Assembly: GCA_002261195.1 (NCBI GenBank) | Contig: MVBO01000022.1 | Coordinates: 1-64,000, forward strand | Reading direction: 5' to 3' | Origin: Bifiguratus adelaidae | Taxonomy: Eukaryota; Mucoromycota; Endogonomycetes; Endogonales | Length of the DNA: 64,000 bases | Shown: one piece after another, positions 22,350 to 35,359 of the stretch | Position numbering within the stretch: the stretch's first letter is position 1 | Layout: each line of letters begins with the position of its first letter | The notes under the pieces: generated by a model | The model's database searches: none | Told to the model about the DNA's origin: nothing | Seen by the model: only the letters and a program-made list of their open reading frames with translations | Translations under genes and position numbers: made by a program

Positions 22350-24045
22350 TTACATCACACTACCAAATACCCTATTATGACGACAGATACTAGGTCCATA
22401 CTCTTCGTATTCTGCCTTGGAGTGACAGTATCTACCAAAATCAGGCTGTAGAGACGCAGGTCAATAAACAAAGCCATGCATTCAAGCCAAGATCATACTT
22501 ACAGTTGAGGCGAGCAACGAACCACCAAACCAAACAGCGTGTCGTTGCTTCTTGTGCGAAATGACATTGACTTCTAGGGGTTTCGCCTAGATATGCCGTT
22601 GGTGAGTCCATGAGCAGGCCATGACTAAGATTTGCTTACCTTCATCTTACCACCGCTGAGCTCTTCACTTCGTCTTACGCGCTCATTGACCATCTTGCTA
22701 ATGTCTCCTTGCAATCTTCGATCAAAGTTTTTAAACATGGTAGATCCTCCCGAAAGGACAATGTTCTGTTCAAAGGCGACAGGTCAGGAGGGTGTAAATG
22801 ACAGGCTTATCGATATCAACGTTACCTTGTACAATCCACGTCGCGTATCGATAGGACTGGTTTGAATGACCGTATCGACGACTTCAGGCAGTGGTGTAAG
22901 ATAATCAGAGCTGTAAATTTCGGGGTTGAAGAAGACTTCCGGAGCCAAAAAGCGTTCGTAGCCGACGTCCACCTTGTAGGTCTGCAGAAGAACAACATGA
23001 GCATGGCAAGGATGGACGACGTACCATGCGAAACACTTACCCGACCAGTCACGCTATCAACACCGTCATATCGCTTAAAGTATTTCTCACCATCCTGATC
23101 GTACTTTTGGAACTCTTTCACAATGTCTGGGCAGACGTAGGAATATTGTTCCTTGATCAATTCTGCGACGCGCAAAGAATCGGCGGGTGGTATACTCGTT
23201 TCACCACGATCTCTCAGTAGCTGTTGCACAAAGTTGGTGATGTCTCGACCAGCAATTGGGATGGATTTGATGGAGGAGCCAATGACATAGCCTTCAGCCT
23301 AGTGATTGAACATGAGTCAATCATGGACCCGACTGTTGCTTCTTGCACGGAAAGTATACGTACCACTGGGATAACGTGTGTTACACCGTCACCACTATCA
23401 ATGACCGTACCGGTCAACGTCTGTTCGCTGACCTTGTTGGATGTCCAACTGGCAGCCAACGCAAGCACAGCTTGCACGGCAATGTATAAACCTTTGACGT
23501 TGAACGACTCAAACATAATCTCTGCCGTCATCTCCCTGTTTTCTGGTGGATTCAATGGAGGTTCGGTCTAGGACATGTGGTTAGAGATTGCAAAGAAATA
23601 GCATATACATTCATACCAATAGGAACGGGTGATCTTCGGGTTCGCAGCGCAAGTACTTGAATATCGATTGTTCCCAGAATCGCTCCATGTAATCCCAATT
23701 CTCAATCTACATCTTTCATGAGGACCTGTCGCACCGAAAATGTTCAGCCGCACACGTACCTGTCCGTGTCGAATGGGATAGTTGAGTGCATACGTTTTCG
23801 AGTTTTCAATCGCTTCATCACCAATAAAGAAGTCCAAGTCCTCACACCCACGCTTTGAGGCTAGGTTGGCAGACCTAGTTTCCCTAGTAGCGATGGCCGT
23901 AGGGAAGACGAACGATGGTTCATCATTACCGGCAAAACCTAATTTGGTCCAGCTACACCATCCCTGTCAGTGATGGCAACAGTTGCCGTGCTCTAGAGAC
24001 CTACCCGGTACCGTTATCCATAACAACAGGCGCCAAATTCGCCAT
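22350..24045 (-). CDS. ARP3: Actin-related protein 3 (Arp2/3 complex)
   Basis: Nine exons downward: 24045-24005, 23952-23760, 23706-23617, 23567-23364, 23298-23041, 22981-22826, 22765-22640, 22586-22503 and 22445-22350. The roughly 415-residue product begins [14 protein letters not shown] and contains [17 protein letters not shown], the nucleotide-binding [23 protein letters not shown] and the Arp3 C-terminus [12 protein letters not shown]. Arp3 with Arp2 forms the seed for branched actin filaments at endocytic sites. The last exon is recovered only by splicing at 22445/22503. All parts are intact. Confidence 0.95.
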
Positions 24046-24153
24046 CGTGAGCAATGCAGGTGCAAGAGCGACAAGGTCACACTCGACGTCATCTATATTG
24101 TGACTGTTGTTTGTGGAGACCTTCAAATTTACGTCCATTGTTCTCGATTAGCA

Positions 24154-26897
24154 CTAGAGCTTGGCATTTCTAATCAGCTTGGTATTACTCTCACGCTGCA
24201 GCAATGGTTTGATGACATTCTATTGGATAGACATGGGTGAGTTGAAGAGGTAATCATGTAGGTGAATAATCATCAGACACACCTTGTAAGCCTTCTTTTT
24301 CCAGGCATCCGAATTGACGGGATCTCGTTGAGCAGCCTCAAACAAGTTTTCATAGGCGGCCCCACTGTAGCTACCGAGAGCAGAGTTCAAGTAGTAGTCA
24401 CTGAAGCCAAATGAATCGGTCAAAGACACCGCCATTGTGCTCACTTGTCGGAGCAAGGCACGATATTGGTTACCAATGGCCTGGAGCTGGTCAGGATGGA
24501 CCGCCTTGGTCATGAGGAACGAGGCAGTGGATACGGAATAGATGGTATTGAGGACGTACTAGGATTGAGATGAGTGCCAGGCTGAAATTATCATAAGATG
24601 ACTCACCAAATTGCGCAATTTGCGCAATACACCGGCCAGACTAGAGTACTTGCTGCCTGAGGAACCGGTTCCTTTGTCCATGTCCTCAACGCGCTGGCTA
24701 AAGACTTTGAGAATCACGAATTCAGCATGCGCGCAATTCAAATTCCATGCTTCAATATTGAGGTCGGTCCATTTAGCGCCGGCTTGTACAAGGCTGGCCA
24801 GTTCTATGGCAGCGCGAGCGGCTCGGGTACCAAAGAGTTCGAGTTGTACCTGTGTATCAAGAATGGCATCCTCCGAAGCCAGCGAGACTGGATGAGACAT
24901 GTTGCTCGGATCAATATTGGCAAGGTAGTTGCTAAAGGGTCCGAGATTGCCATCTCCAGATTGTACTTTTCCTAGCTCCTTCAATACATATCGCGCTGGA
25001 CACATGGTTAGTTCAGTCTTTGCGCTGATGCTCACAAACCTACCTGTCTGTTGCGCCAATACAAAGTTATCACCTGCGTACCATTGTAAGTGATCACGTC
25101 GGTATCATGGATAGTGTGTGCTTACCTTCATAGGTATTAGAGGGTATATAGCTGGCAAACATTTCCGAGATACCACTAAATGCCGAATAACCGTGTCCAC
25201 CCATCGCCTTTCGGCATTCTTCCGCACCTTCTGCGGCTCGACGCGAACCATACGTCTTGAGCGCACATGTCAATCCATGCACATCGCCCAATAAATCCGT
25301 TTGGGCATTCTTGAGTTGGTCCATCATCTTTTCAAAGGTGTTCATGACTTCTTCTGCCGTAACGTAAAACGCATAAGCGAGCGCGATAAGCGGAACAATG
25401 CGATGTTGCACCGAGGAGTAAGAGATGACTTGAGTCTCCAGATTGTCATCCTTGGCCGATGAGTTGAATTGGCGACGTACACTGGTGTATCTGGTGGCAA
25501 TTGTCGTGGCCCGGGCCAAGACACTCGCAGCTTCGTGGACCATACCGGCTCGCAAGGTGACCATGCTACCATAAGACAACTGCAGAGGAGGTTAGCAAAT
25601 ACTATGTCGACTCTTGTTTTCGGCAGCTAACGCACCTTGTCATGGGGAGGTTTGGTATACTTTCCGTCCTTGGAAACCTGAGCAAACTTCATCAACATAT
25701 TTTCGCGCGGGATCCGATGTTGATGAAACATGACGTCTGCAAGATATGTCAGATGAAGCAACATGATAGATGCTGACAGGATACTTGCAGCCATTGTCAA
25801 TGCCACTGAAACCGCCATAGGCCTTGGGACCAATATCGCCTACTGTCACTCCCTTGAGAGGTGTATGATCCTCTGAACAGCCAGCGATGAGCCATCGAGG
25901 CATATGTTAGAACTCGACTTACTCAATGATCGAATTGGAACAATAAAGGTGTGGGGACCATACGGCCTTTGATGGATGATCAACTGAGCTTGAACAATAG
26001 CATGCGTGGCTAGAACGCCCAATCCACCGATCCACCATTTGGACGACTGTCATTCATGGTTTAGCCCGAGTGTCCGGCAAAATTGTGTCTCTTTATACCT
26101 GTAGACGTGGACTATGAATCACAAACTCTTCCTTTTCGGGATCATAGGTCGCCAACGTTTCCAAACCAGCCACATTAGAGCCATGCCTAGATTCACTCCC
26201 ATTGAGTCATGTTCCGACATGAAAATCGCCTCGCCGGCACCTACCCCAACTCAGTCTGCGCATAGCAGCCAATGACAGCATGACGCTCGGCGAGCGGGAT
26301 CCATTTGGCAATCTGCTCATTGGTACCTTGCGATAGAATGACTGCAATGAAGGCTAGATTTCCGTCAGTCGCTTATTTCAGCAGATGCTGTTCGATCGAT
26401 GCGAACCTCCATAATGAAGCGTCGTCTACAACAAAAATTATATAAGTGTCAGCCATCGGGAAATATCCCAAGTCCTCTAGTCACCTACCGGCAAGTGCAT
26501 ATCTACCAGAGACAGCGCTTGACGCATATCCTCGATGCTCCAATCTTTCTCATCCCGCAATTCGACCAACCGTTTACTGATCTCTAATGCATTATACACC
26601 CGCTGTACACCCTTCCTCAGCATCCTCCCGCGGGCCCATAGGTTCACACTCACCTCGGACCGTGACATGAACGGCCTATCGATTCGTCAATACCATGCCT
26701 TTAATCCATCGACTGCTCCCCAAAACTCACCTCTTGGACTTGTCAAACACCGGGTCTCCACGAAGCACCTCTTCCACCTGTTCTCTCGTTTGTAGTACAT
26801 CCGTAGACCCCCATAGAAACTCTTTGAGTAGCTCGGTATCAAACCCAGGGTTCTGCCTCGCGGCATGAAGATCCTTGGACTGTTGCGTTAAAGCCAT
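24154..26897 (-). CDS. Peroxisomal acyl-CoA oxidase
   Basis: Fourteen or so exons, starting ATG 26897 and ending 24154, about 680 residues. The N-terminal alpha domain, flavin-binding [44 protein letters not shown] and [13 protein letters not shown] match ACOX1 from end to end. The enzyme oxidises fatty acyl-CoA to trans-2-enoyl-CoA with H2O2 release, the first step of peroxisomal beta-oxidation. The C-terminus is AKL, a PTS1-type peroxisomal signal. The intron 25737-25788 starts GCAAGT; only this GC donor restores [13 protein letters not shown]. Exon 26425-26407 is a 19-nt micro-exon. The start codon lies 49 bp from that of the divergent reductase gene. Confidence 0.95.
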
Positions 26898-26946
26898 AGA
26901 ACAAGTTTCCCCACGGGGATCGAAGGCAAATGAATAACGCGTGAAA
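26898..26946. promoter_or_regulatory. 49-bp divergent start region (acyl-CoA oxidase / ketopantoate reductase)
   Basis: The two start codons are separated by only 49 bp. Both core promoters must sit here or inside the neighbouring coding exons. Confidence 0.55.
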
Positions 26947-27825
26947 ATGTATGTGCTGGGTGGCGGAAGTGTGGGGTGCTTGGTGGCAGCTTACGTGGGG
27001 CGATGCACTTCCGTGACCTTGCTGGTACGGACAGAACAAGCGCTTCGGGCCGTGCAACGACAGGGAGGCATTCTGTTGGAGCGAAAAGGTCATGTGGAAC
27101 TGGTGCCTTGCCGAGCACAAATTCAAGGGACGGAACCTATTGAACACTTGATGGTGACCACCAAGGCTTACGATGTCGCGGATGCTCTGAGGGGTATACA
27201 ACATCGACTGTCGCCTTCTTCAACCGTGCTGTTGCTCCAAAATGGTCTAGGTGTACAGGAAAAAGTGGCAGTGATAGCCAAGGTGATGATGGGTGTGAAT
27301 ACACACGGCGCTTATCGCAAAGCACCCTTTCATGTGGTCCATGCCGGTCAAGGATCCATCCAAATGCCCGAAACATCATCCGACATCCTCTCCATACTTC
27401 AACAAACATCGCTCAATGTCAAAACGGTTTCCTCAGAGGACATGGAACGTCAGATCAAGACCAAGCTAGTGATCAATTGCTGCATCAATCCGTTGACGGC
27501 ACTATGGCAATGTCGCAACGGAGAGATCTTGGAGCGCAAGGAAGGACCCGGCTTAATGGAGGCTATCGCAGAGGAATGCTCCACGGTCTTGAACGCGGAA
27601 GGATATCGTTTTGACGCCAAGGCCTTGCTGCAGCTTGCCATCAACACAGCCAAAGCTACTGCGGCCAATCAATCGTCCATGCTACAAGATGTCCTCTCAG
27701 ACCGAGGCAAGACTGAAATGCGTTATTTAAACGGTTGGATTGTAAGAGAAGGTCAACGACTGGGTATACCGACTCCGGTTAACCTAGACATGGTAGAGCA
27801 AGTAGAGGCATTATTGGCGTCATAG
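26947..27825 (+). CDS. PAN5: 2-dehydropantoate 2-reductase (ketopantoate reductase)
   Basis: A single-exon gene of 292 residues. The N-terminal Rossmann motif VLGGGSVGCLVA, TTKAYD with the catalytic Lys, LLLQNGLG, KLVINCCINPLTAL and the C-terminal helical domain with a conserved NQSSMLQD are all present. It reduces 2-dehydropantoate to pantoate with NADPH in pantothenate/CoA synthesis. ATG 26947 is preferred over the in-frame GTG at 26941 because the beta strand of the Rossmann fold starts right there. Confidence 0.92.
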   Translation: MYVLGGGSVGCLVAAYVGRCTSVTLLVRTEQALRAVQRQGGILLERKGHVELVPCRAQIQGTEPIEHLMVTTKAYDVADALRGIQHRLSPSSTVLLLQNGLGVQEKVAVIAKVMMGVNTHGAYRKAPFHVVHAGQGSIQMPETSSDILSILQQTSLNVKTVSSEDMERQIKTKLVINCCINPLTALWQCRNGEILERKEGPGLMEAIAEECSTVLNAEGYRFDAKALLQLAINTAKATAANQSSMLQDVLSDRGKTEMRYLNGWIVREGQRLGIPTPVNLDMVEQVEALLAS

Positions 27826-27939
27826 ACAATTCATTGTATTGTATTTGCATTGCAAAAAATAGACATGGTTTTCAAAGTCAAACGAAAAAGTAAAATAGTA
27901 CGATTTGCCTTCTGAAAAGCAAGGAAAGAGAAAATGGAC

Positions 27940-29237
27940 TTAATCATCCTCTTCCTCGCTTTCCTCCTCCGCCTCTTCGAGCCAAGTAAGAAATTTTCCG
28001 GCAGCTTTCTTAACAATCTTGCTTGTGTCGCGATCAACATAGCGCTTGGAAGGCTTTTCGCCCCACTTTAAAAAGACTTCTTCCTCGACAATTTCCTCCT
28101 CATAAAGGATCATGAGAATCTTGGAGACCTTGGGAAGAAGCTCATCCTTGTACTCCAGGCCAACGAGACGCTCAATACCTCCAAGGAGTGACTTTTGAGC
28201 CTTCTCCGAGGTGACGAAACGCTTCAACAACTTGATGCGCTTGGGAAGCTCCTGAACAATCTTGTCGGTGAAGATACATTGCACCAAGACTTGGACAGCC
28301 TTGTGCTTCTCCAACACACCGAGCTCTTCAGCCTTCTCAATGATTTCTTGATCGCTAGCACCTTGATTCTCGTCAAGCCAGGTACCGAACAAATCGTACT
28401 TGTTGTCGGCATTCTCGAAATCATCATCGTCGTCATCACCTCCCAGAAGCGAGGTTTTGACAGAAAGTTCAGCCATGCGGCGAGCAACAGCTTCCTCGGA
28501 AATATCCACAGACCAGCCGGCATTCTCCAACTTGGATTCGATGATCATGTTTGCCGCCTCCTTGTTGATTCGACGGCTGATGATGTCATCGTCTTCGTCA
28601 TCCACCTCGCCGTCGCCATTTTGACCTTCTTCACCGGCCGAAGATGTACCATTCTTCTTACCCTTCTTACCACCCTTCTTGGCATTGGTGGGGGGATTCT
28701 TGAGAATATAAGTGACTAGCTTGTGACGCATATCAGCGGGGTTGCGTTGACCGCAGGCCTTACAATCCAGAAGAATTTCGTCGTTCTTTGTGATGATGAT
28801 ATCAGTCTCGGGGTTCGAGCACGAAGGGCAAAGGACAAATTTCTTGATGAAAGAGTCCAAAAGCTCACGGAGTTTATTCTCGTCGTGAGCGCCGTTGACA
28901 ATGTAACGATCATTCTTCTCGTCCATCTTGGTCTGCGCTCCCAATTCACAACCAAAGAATTTAGTAGGATCTGCCAAACATCGATCAGTACCGGATCAAC
29001 CACAGAGTCGGGGCAATGTTACTTACATCCTGGAGGACGACTTAGAGAACGAGCAACATCGCTCATGTTGACAACAACGGTCTTGATACCATTGCCTTGT
29101 CCTTCAACCTATGACACTATTTATCAGCCTATACCTCAATGCCTAGTTCATCTCATGCTCACCTTTCCTCTCAAGACCGGCATCTTGTAGCGGTAAAAGG
29201 AGTCTTTGACATCTCTTCTGATGTTAACAGTAGCCAT
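27940..29237 (-). CDS. TIF5: Translation initiation factor eIF5
   Basis: Exons 29237-29163, 29108-29027 and 28970-27940, about 396 residues. The N-terminal domain starts MATVNIRRDVKDSFYRYKMP with the Arg needed for GTPase activation of eIF2. A C4 zinc ribbon follows (CPSC ... CKACG), then an acidic/basic linker (KKGGKKGKKNG) and the C-terminal W2/HEAT domain with its aromatic-acidic end (EEEVFLKWGEKPS, TWLEEAEEE). eIF5 stimulates GTP hydrolysis on the 43S complex at start-codon recognition. Complete and intact. Confidence 0.97.
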
Positions 29238-29670
29238 GTTGAACAAAGTGATCGATGATAGATGTGCTTAAGCGACAAAGATAAAAGGCTGACGTCGTCG
29301 TAGTTGGGGTGAGTGTATGCACGGTGATTAGCTGAATGTGGAAAAAGGTCTCTTTTTCCGTATACTTGTCAGGTTTTTGGAAGGCGGCAACTCTCGATAT
29401 ATCGTAAATGTACTGTCAAGAACCGTATTGTGCCGAAGAGGTGTTAATTCCAAAAACATGTAACGAGCTCTACTGGAACGTTTGGAATGTACGATTGAAA
29501 GATGAGATGTTGCAAGTTGTCTTTTCCACTGATGACTGTTGCAAAAAATAATAGTTTGAGTGTCTGCCTCTAATTCGCCAATGGGAGGAGTAGCGTTGAT
29601 GGGAGAAAGGAGGAGTGGAAACGGTGGCAATGCGCTTGCACACAAACAAGAAAAATTTGCACTTAATTAA

Positions 29671-32414
29671 TCAAGATTTCACGCGGCACATCTCCACACC
29701 AGCTTCTACCAGATCACCTTCGGATACGCGAATGTCTACTATGCCTTCATGACGAGAGTATACCTTGACTTCCGTCTTCATGGATTCTAGGGTGAGTAAG
29801 GGTTGATCTTTTTGTACTTTGGAGCCTGAAGGAACCAGAATCTTTAGGATTTTGCATGGCATCGGTGACGTATAGGGAGAGACTAAGGGTCTCGGGTCAG
29901 CGGGAATGGATGGGGTTCGAAGCAGCATGCTTACCGTCGTCGCCTCCGTCTGCCAGTCCCGCTGCTCGGACCTTCAATCGTTCGACTCGAACCATCCGGA
30001 TTTGGCGCGCCCACTCGCGGTGATAGACAAAGGATACAACCTCATCTGTCGTTGGAAGCCGTTCTTGATGCACATGATAGGTTCGTTGTATACCACCTAC
30101 GAAGCATAAATGAGTAATATAAGAATTATGGCTGTTATGTTCCCACGTACCAATATCACACCGTATGCGTCCGGTAACCCGTTCTTCGTGTGCGTCGAAA
30201 TCAACCATACCCAAAATGACCTCGATGGGAGCGCCCTTGTCTTTATCTTGGACATGCATCCACATTCGAAACTTTCTTCCAGAGAAATCGCCATTCTTTC
30301 TGGTACCGTGGGTAACGGGTAGTTCCTCGTATTCAACAGCGCATGTCTGGGCATCTCCAGTCGTATCCAAATTCACTGCGAACTCGGTTTTGGGTAATTT
30401 GTATCGGATGTATCGCCAACTAAATGGCAAATGCTTTAGCGTTGTTCGTTGTTGTTCGTGATGAACCCAGCGAAAGAGCAAAGCTGGGATGACGGTTTCC
30501 TGCAGGCTTGGAGAAGGCACTTTGGATGCCTTGTGATGAACACCACCATGGACAGCGGCAAGAGAGGAGATGGCACTTTGGGTGATTTCTGCGGGAAGGT
30601 AGAGTAGGTGCTCCTTAGTCGCCTCGATATATCCGGTATCGTATTCACCACGTCTGAACGCATCGCTTCGTAGCACATTCACCAGGAACCGTTGATTTGT
30701 GGTCAGTCCAAGCAATACCGTGTCACCCAAGGCCCGTTCTAGGTGGGCTACGGCTTGCAGGCGTGTCGGGGCCCACACGGTGAGTTTGGCAATCATTGGA
30801 TCGTAATAAATGGAAATTTGTGAGTCTGAAGCATAACAGTGCATGAGCAAATATCAGGCAAGATGTTGTCTCAGAGTCACTCACCATCTTCTATACCAGT
30901 GTCATATCGTATCCTGATCCCATTTCCTTCGCCAACGCGAATACCGCCATCTGACACAGCTTGGCCACCCACCATGATCCATTTGCAAATGGTTCCAGTG
31001 CACGGCAAAAAGTCGTTGTCGGGATCTTCGGCATATATTCTTGCTTCAATGGCGTGCCCCTTAGGTTGAATAGAGTCTAAGCCCGGATAGATCTCCTCGA
31101 GGGAGTATCCTTGAGCAACAAAAATTTGCAGGCGAACCAGATCGAGACCAAATGTTTCCTCCGTGATGGGATGCTCGACTTGCAAGCGGGTATTGACTTC
31201 CAAGAAATAGAATTCTTGTGTTTTGGTATCCTTTCAAGATAATTGAATTGTCAGAGACATATCGGCCATATAAACCTGCAAAGACTTACCAAAATGAACT
31301 CTACAGTGCCGGCGCCTTCGTAACCAAGTAGACTGCCGATACCAGCGGCAGCCGCATTCATTTTCTGTCGTGTGTCGGGCAAGAGACCCGGCGATGGTGT
31401 CTCCTCAATTACCTTTTGGTGACGCCTTTGCACCGAACAATCACGCTCTCCCAGGGCAACAACGTGCCCATGTTGATCACCCATGATTTGAATTTCCACA
31501 TGGCGCACGGACTCAAAGTAACGTTCAATGAGCAATCTGTCCGATCCGAACGCACGTAGAGATTCTGATTGTGCTGTTTCAATTTGCTCTTGCAAGCTAG
31601 AAACGGACGTGAGTACTCGTGCCTCCCTGACAAAACTGGACTCACGCTTTGGCTTCCCTGACGATGCGCATGCCTTTACCGCCTCCGCCTGCCGAGGCTT
31701 TTAGCAAGACGGGAAATTGGATACGCTTGGCCTCTGATACTAGTCGATCCAGGCTTTGATCGGCACCATTGTAACCGGGAATGAGCGGTACTTGGGGAAG
31801 TTTGGCAGATAGTAGCTCTTTCGCACCAATCTATGCATAGGGAGTAGGTGTGAGATTTCACATTGATGCCGAGTGGATCGTTCCAAGGACTCACTTTGTC
31901 TCCAATGGCTTGTATAGATTCTGCACTAGGTCCGATGAAGATCAGACCAGCTTGCCTGACAGCACTGGCAAATTCGGCATTTTCGGACAAGAAGCCATAT
32001 CCTAACAAATGTACGACATAAGTTTGCTTGCTGTGTTCGTGTGAGAAAAGCTCTATGCCATACCAGGATGAATAGCATCGGCGCCCGTGCGTATAGCCGC
32101 ATCAATGATCTTTTGGCCCACCAAATACGATTCTGATGCTGGAGACGGGCCAATGTGAACTGCTTCATCGGCCTGTTTAACAAAGAGTGCCGCGGCGTCG
32201 CTAGACGTAAAGGGCGCACAAGTCAGTCCAGGTTGCTTCATCGGAGCACCGGAAGCCACTGCATGCTGTCGAAGGCCATGAAGCCTTACCTGTCAGAATA
32301 GACAGCGACGGTCGATATGCCTAGTTGTCTACAAGTGCGTATAACGCGACATACTATTTCTCCTCTGTTTGCGACGAGGACTTTCCGTATAGGTCTCTTA
32401 TTGTGCCCGTTCAT
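29671..32414 (-). CDS. Biotin-dependent acyl-CoA carboxylase alpha subunit (methylcrotonyl-CoA carboxylase-like)
   Basis: Nine exons from ATG 32414: 32414-32290, 32200-32064, 32001-31895, 31830-31646, 31596-31290, 31230-30885, 30825-30151, 30096-29935 and 29882-29671. The biotin carboxylase part has [26 protein letters not shown], the ATP-binding [28 protein letters not shown] and [12 protein letters not shown]. The C-terminus is a biotinyl domain with ESMKTE, the Lys being the biotin site. It carboxylates biotin for an acyl-CoA carboxyltransferase, most likely in leucine breakdown. MCC is favoured by analogy; PCC alpha cannot be excluded, and ESMKTE differs from the common AMKM. No clear mitochondrial presequence: [12 protein letters not shown] leads straight into the domain, though a ctctag just upstream could be the acceptor of a missed leader exon. 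Confidence 0.85.
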
Positions 32415-33354
32415 GCTGTGCCTAGAGGAGAGGCTAGACTACTTATGCTTGACCAGAACACCATCCCCAATACGCGCGCTGACACATGTGAGAATTCACG
32501 CTCTACAAGCAGACGAGTGACTGCCTTTAGCTGGAACACAAGCAAACGTGCGGAGTAGGTTTGCTTCTTGTTCCACTGTCTACCCATTTGGTACTTAACA
32601 TTGACTTTATGATTGTCTCGAGAGAACCTAGGATGGATTACTGACTAAAGGTACCAAGATCGCAGTGATCAAGATCAAGGTAATCATATATGATATTGAT
32701 GAGCTCACTGCGTGCTTGCTACGGATGGCAGACGCCATCCAAAACACTCCTCAGCAGATTCAATATGCCAGTCGAGTGACATGGTACGCTCTACTGCCCA
32801 ATGCTCGCGTATAACACCCCAAGCGACTGACAGACCAAGCGTGAGCAAAAGAGTGAGACATGCTATCGACGGGTGGCTCGTTGCTATAACGCTATCCTCA
32901 CAGTGGCCAACAACGACATATGTATTGACATGAGCAGGCGCACCTTTTGCTCATGCATCCGATCCGATTCACCTAGAGTCATGCCTCGGGAAGAAACGTG
33001 TGTACGGATAATAGGAGAAAATCAAATGTCATTCCAGGACCATAGTCATGCATGGATACAACCACTACACGAGATACAAATGTCCCTGAAACTCTGTATC
33101 TTTGACTTGCGCTATGAATGTCAAGCATACCTATCACACCGGCCATTCCATATCAACCTCTTTGTCACTGCCATGTTCTGCCTCTAACGTAAGCATTGAC
33201 AGCACGGACGGACAAAGATTAGCATAAATGGAAAAAGCAGTCCTTTCGTGTGGTCATTGTTCTTATAACACTTCCGCGCCTCTTCCTCGCTCTTGCTCAC
33301 TTTCTGATTTTTTCCCTTCTGTGTAGAGCTCTTTGGTAATCAACAGACTACATC
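32415..33354. other. 940-bp divergent intergenic region upstream of PDC
   Basis: No gene recognised. Lies between the start codons of the carboxylase (minus) and pyruvate decarboxylase (plus). A CT-rich tract precedes the PDC start. One of the longer gene-free stretches in the window's conserved part, as often found before highly expressed glycolytic genes. Confidence 0.5.
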
Positions 33355-35359
33355 ATGGCTCACAAGACAGTTAGTGTTGGAAATTATCTCCTTTACCGTC
33401 TCAAGGAGGTTGGTGTAGAGACACTCTTTGGTGTTCCAGGAGATTACAATATGGTAAGCGTTAATCCATGCGGCTGTGGCGCAGACTCACGCTTTGTTTC
33501 TTTAGCCCTTCTTGGATCTTATTGAAGGTAAGCCATGGTTTTAGGTCGCTGAGGTGCACAGTTATGGCCAGATCACTGATGCGGGGGTGCAGACTATGAA
33601 GGGATGGACTGGGGTAACAATTGCAATGAGCTGAACGCTGCATGTGCCGCCGATGGCTACGCTCGTATGCGAGGGGTTGGCGTAAGTTATGGTCTGGTTT
33701 GACTTGGCTTTGCGGAATACTCAGCCTCTTGTGATTTGCAGGCTGTGGTAACCACATTTGGTGTGGGTGAATTGAACGCAGTGAATGGTATTGCTGGCTC
33801 CTACTCGGAAATGGTCCCTGTAGTCCATATCGCTGGATCCCCAAACACAGCATCACAAGCCCGTGGCGCGCTCTTGCATCATACGCTCGGAAACGGCGAT
33901 TTCCGCGTTTTCCGTCGCATGTTTAGTGAGATCACGATCGCCAACACCAGTTTGACAAAGTCAAATGCGGTCGAAGAAGTTGACCGCATCCTGCGTAGCT
34001 GTGTCTTGGGTGTCCGACCAGGTAAGTTGTGATTGGCATAGGGATGATATGGAGACGTCGCTCATGTTACGCAATAGTCTACATTGATCTTCCTATCGAT
34101 GTGGTCAATGAGGAACTCAATCTCCCAGAATGGCCTCCGAAGCCCTTGGATCTCACTCCTCCTCCCAATCCCCCGAGAACTCAGCAAGCCTGTCTCAAGG
34201 CCATTCTTTCCGAGATTCGACAAGCAAAACGACCCATCTTGCTCGTTGATGCCTGTGCTGTTCGACACAATCTTGAGAAGCAAGTACAACAATTGATGGA
34301 CGTGAGCGGGTTCCCCACCTATGTGGCTCCCATGGGCAAAGGAGCCGTTTCGGAGGATCATCCACAATTCCGAGGTTGCTATGCTGGTAATGTATCTCAC
34401 CCGCAAGTTCAGGAAGAGGTGCACAATTCCGATTTGGTGTTGTCGATTGGCTCTCTCAATTCTGATTTCAATACCGGTGGATTTACCTATCATATTGACC
34501 AGGAAAAGGTCATTGATTTGCATAGCTTTGCCACCATCATTTACCATGCCAATTATGAGAAAGTAGGCAAGTATAGAAGCAAACGATGGGCAAGGGAGCG
34601 GGCCCACTGACCTTATCGTCCACAGGCATGCGCGAATTGCTCCCACTCTTGATCGAAAACTGGCCCAAGGACATCGCCAAGCCGCAGATTCCACCTCGAA
34701 TCTTGCCCGAGTCGGCCGATACTAAAACTGACGCAATCACTCAATCCTACTTTTGGCCCACCATGACTCGATACATGGATCGCAACGCCGTGATTGTGGC
34801 CGAGACCGGTACAGCCGAGTTTGGTATCATCAACATGAAAGCTCCGGAGGATGCTACCTTTGTCACCCAAGTACTCTGGGGCTCCATTGGATACAGTGTA
34901 GGTGCTGCCATGGGAGCCCAACAAGCCGCCAGACTCGAGGATCGCCGCGTCTTTTTGTTTGTTGGTGATGGTTCCTTTCAAGTTTCGGCTCAAGAAGTCT
35001 CGACCATGTTGCGCAAGGGTCAGACACCCGTCATCATCCTGATCAACAATGATGGTTACACAATTGAAAAATTGATTCATGGCGCCAAGCGCAAGTACAA
35101 TAACGTCCAAATGTGGGAATACTCCAAGACATTGGAATACTTTGGCGCGTATCGTGAGGAAAACAAGCGCAACAAGACAGGCGAGAAACAGTCCCAAGTG
35201 GGTATTCAAGGGACTTTTCGGACGCGTGCCGAATTGGAAAAGGCTATGGAGCAGGTTAAGCGAGAGAAGGACAAGATTCACTTTTTGGAGGTGATGATGG
35301 ATGAGTTTGATGCGCCGCAAGAGTTGAAGAAGACGGTGGAGCAAAGTGAAAATCGTTAG
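33355..35359 (+). CDS. PDC1: Pyruvate decarboxylase
   Basis: Exons 33355-33453, 33506-33537, 33593-33681, 33742-34021, 34078-34567 and 34627-35359, about 570 residues. TPP-enzyme features: VETLFGVPGDYNM, the catalytic Glu in CNELNAACAADGYAR, the His-His pair in GALLHHTLG, and the TPP/Mg motif starting GDGSFQ and ending INNDGYTIE. The enzyme converts pyruvate to acetaldehyde and CO2 in alcoholic fermentation. The intron 34568-34626 begins GCAAGT; only the GC-AG splice gives NYEKVGMRELLP. All other introns are GT-AG. The protein ends EQSENR with no targeting signal. Confidence 0.96.

Noticed and set aside
25640-25903. Continuous minus frame through the acyl-CoA oxidase exon border
   Set aside because: It reads through an intron; the conserved DNGY...HRIPRENM is obtained only with the GC-AG splice at 25737-25788.
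33461-33856. 131-codon minus-strand frame opposite PDC
   Set aside because: Shadow of the pyruvate decarboxylase exons, which are certain.
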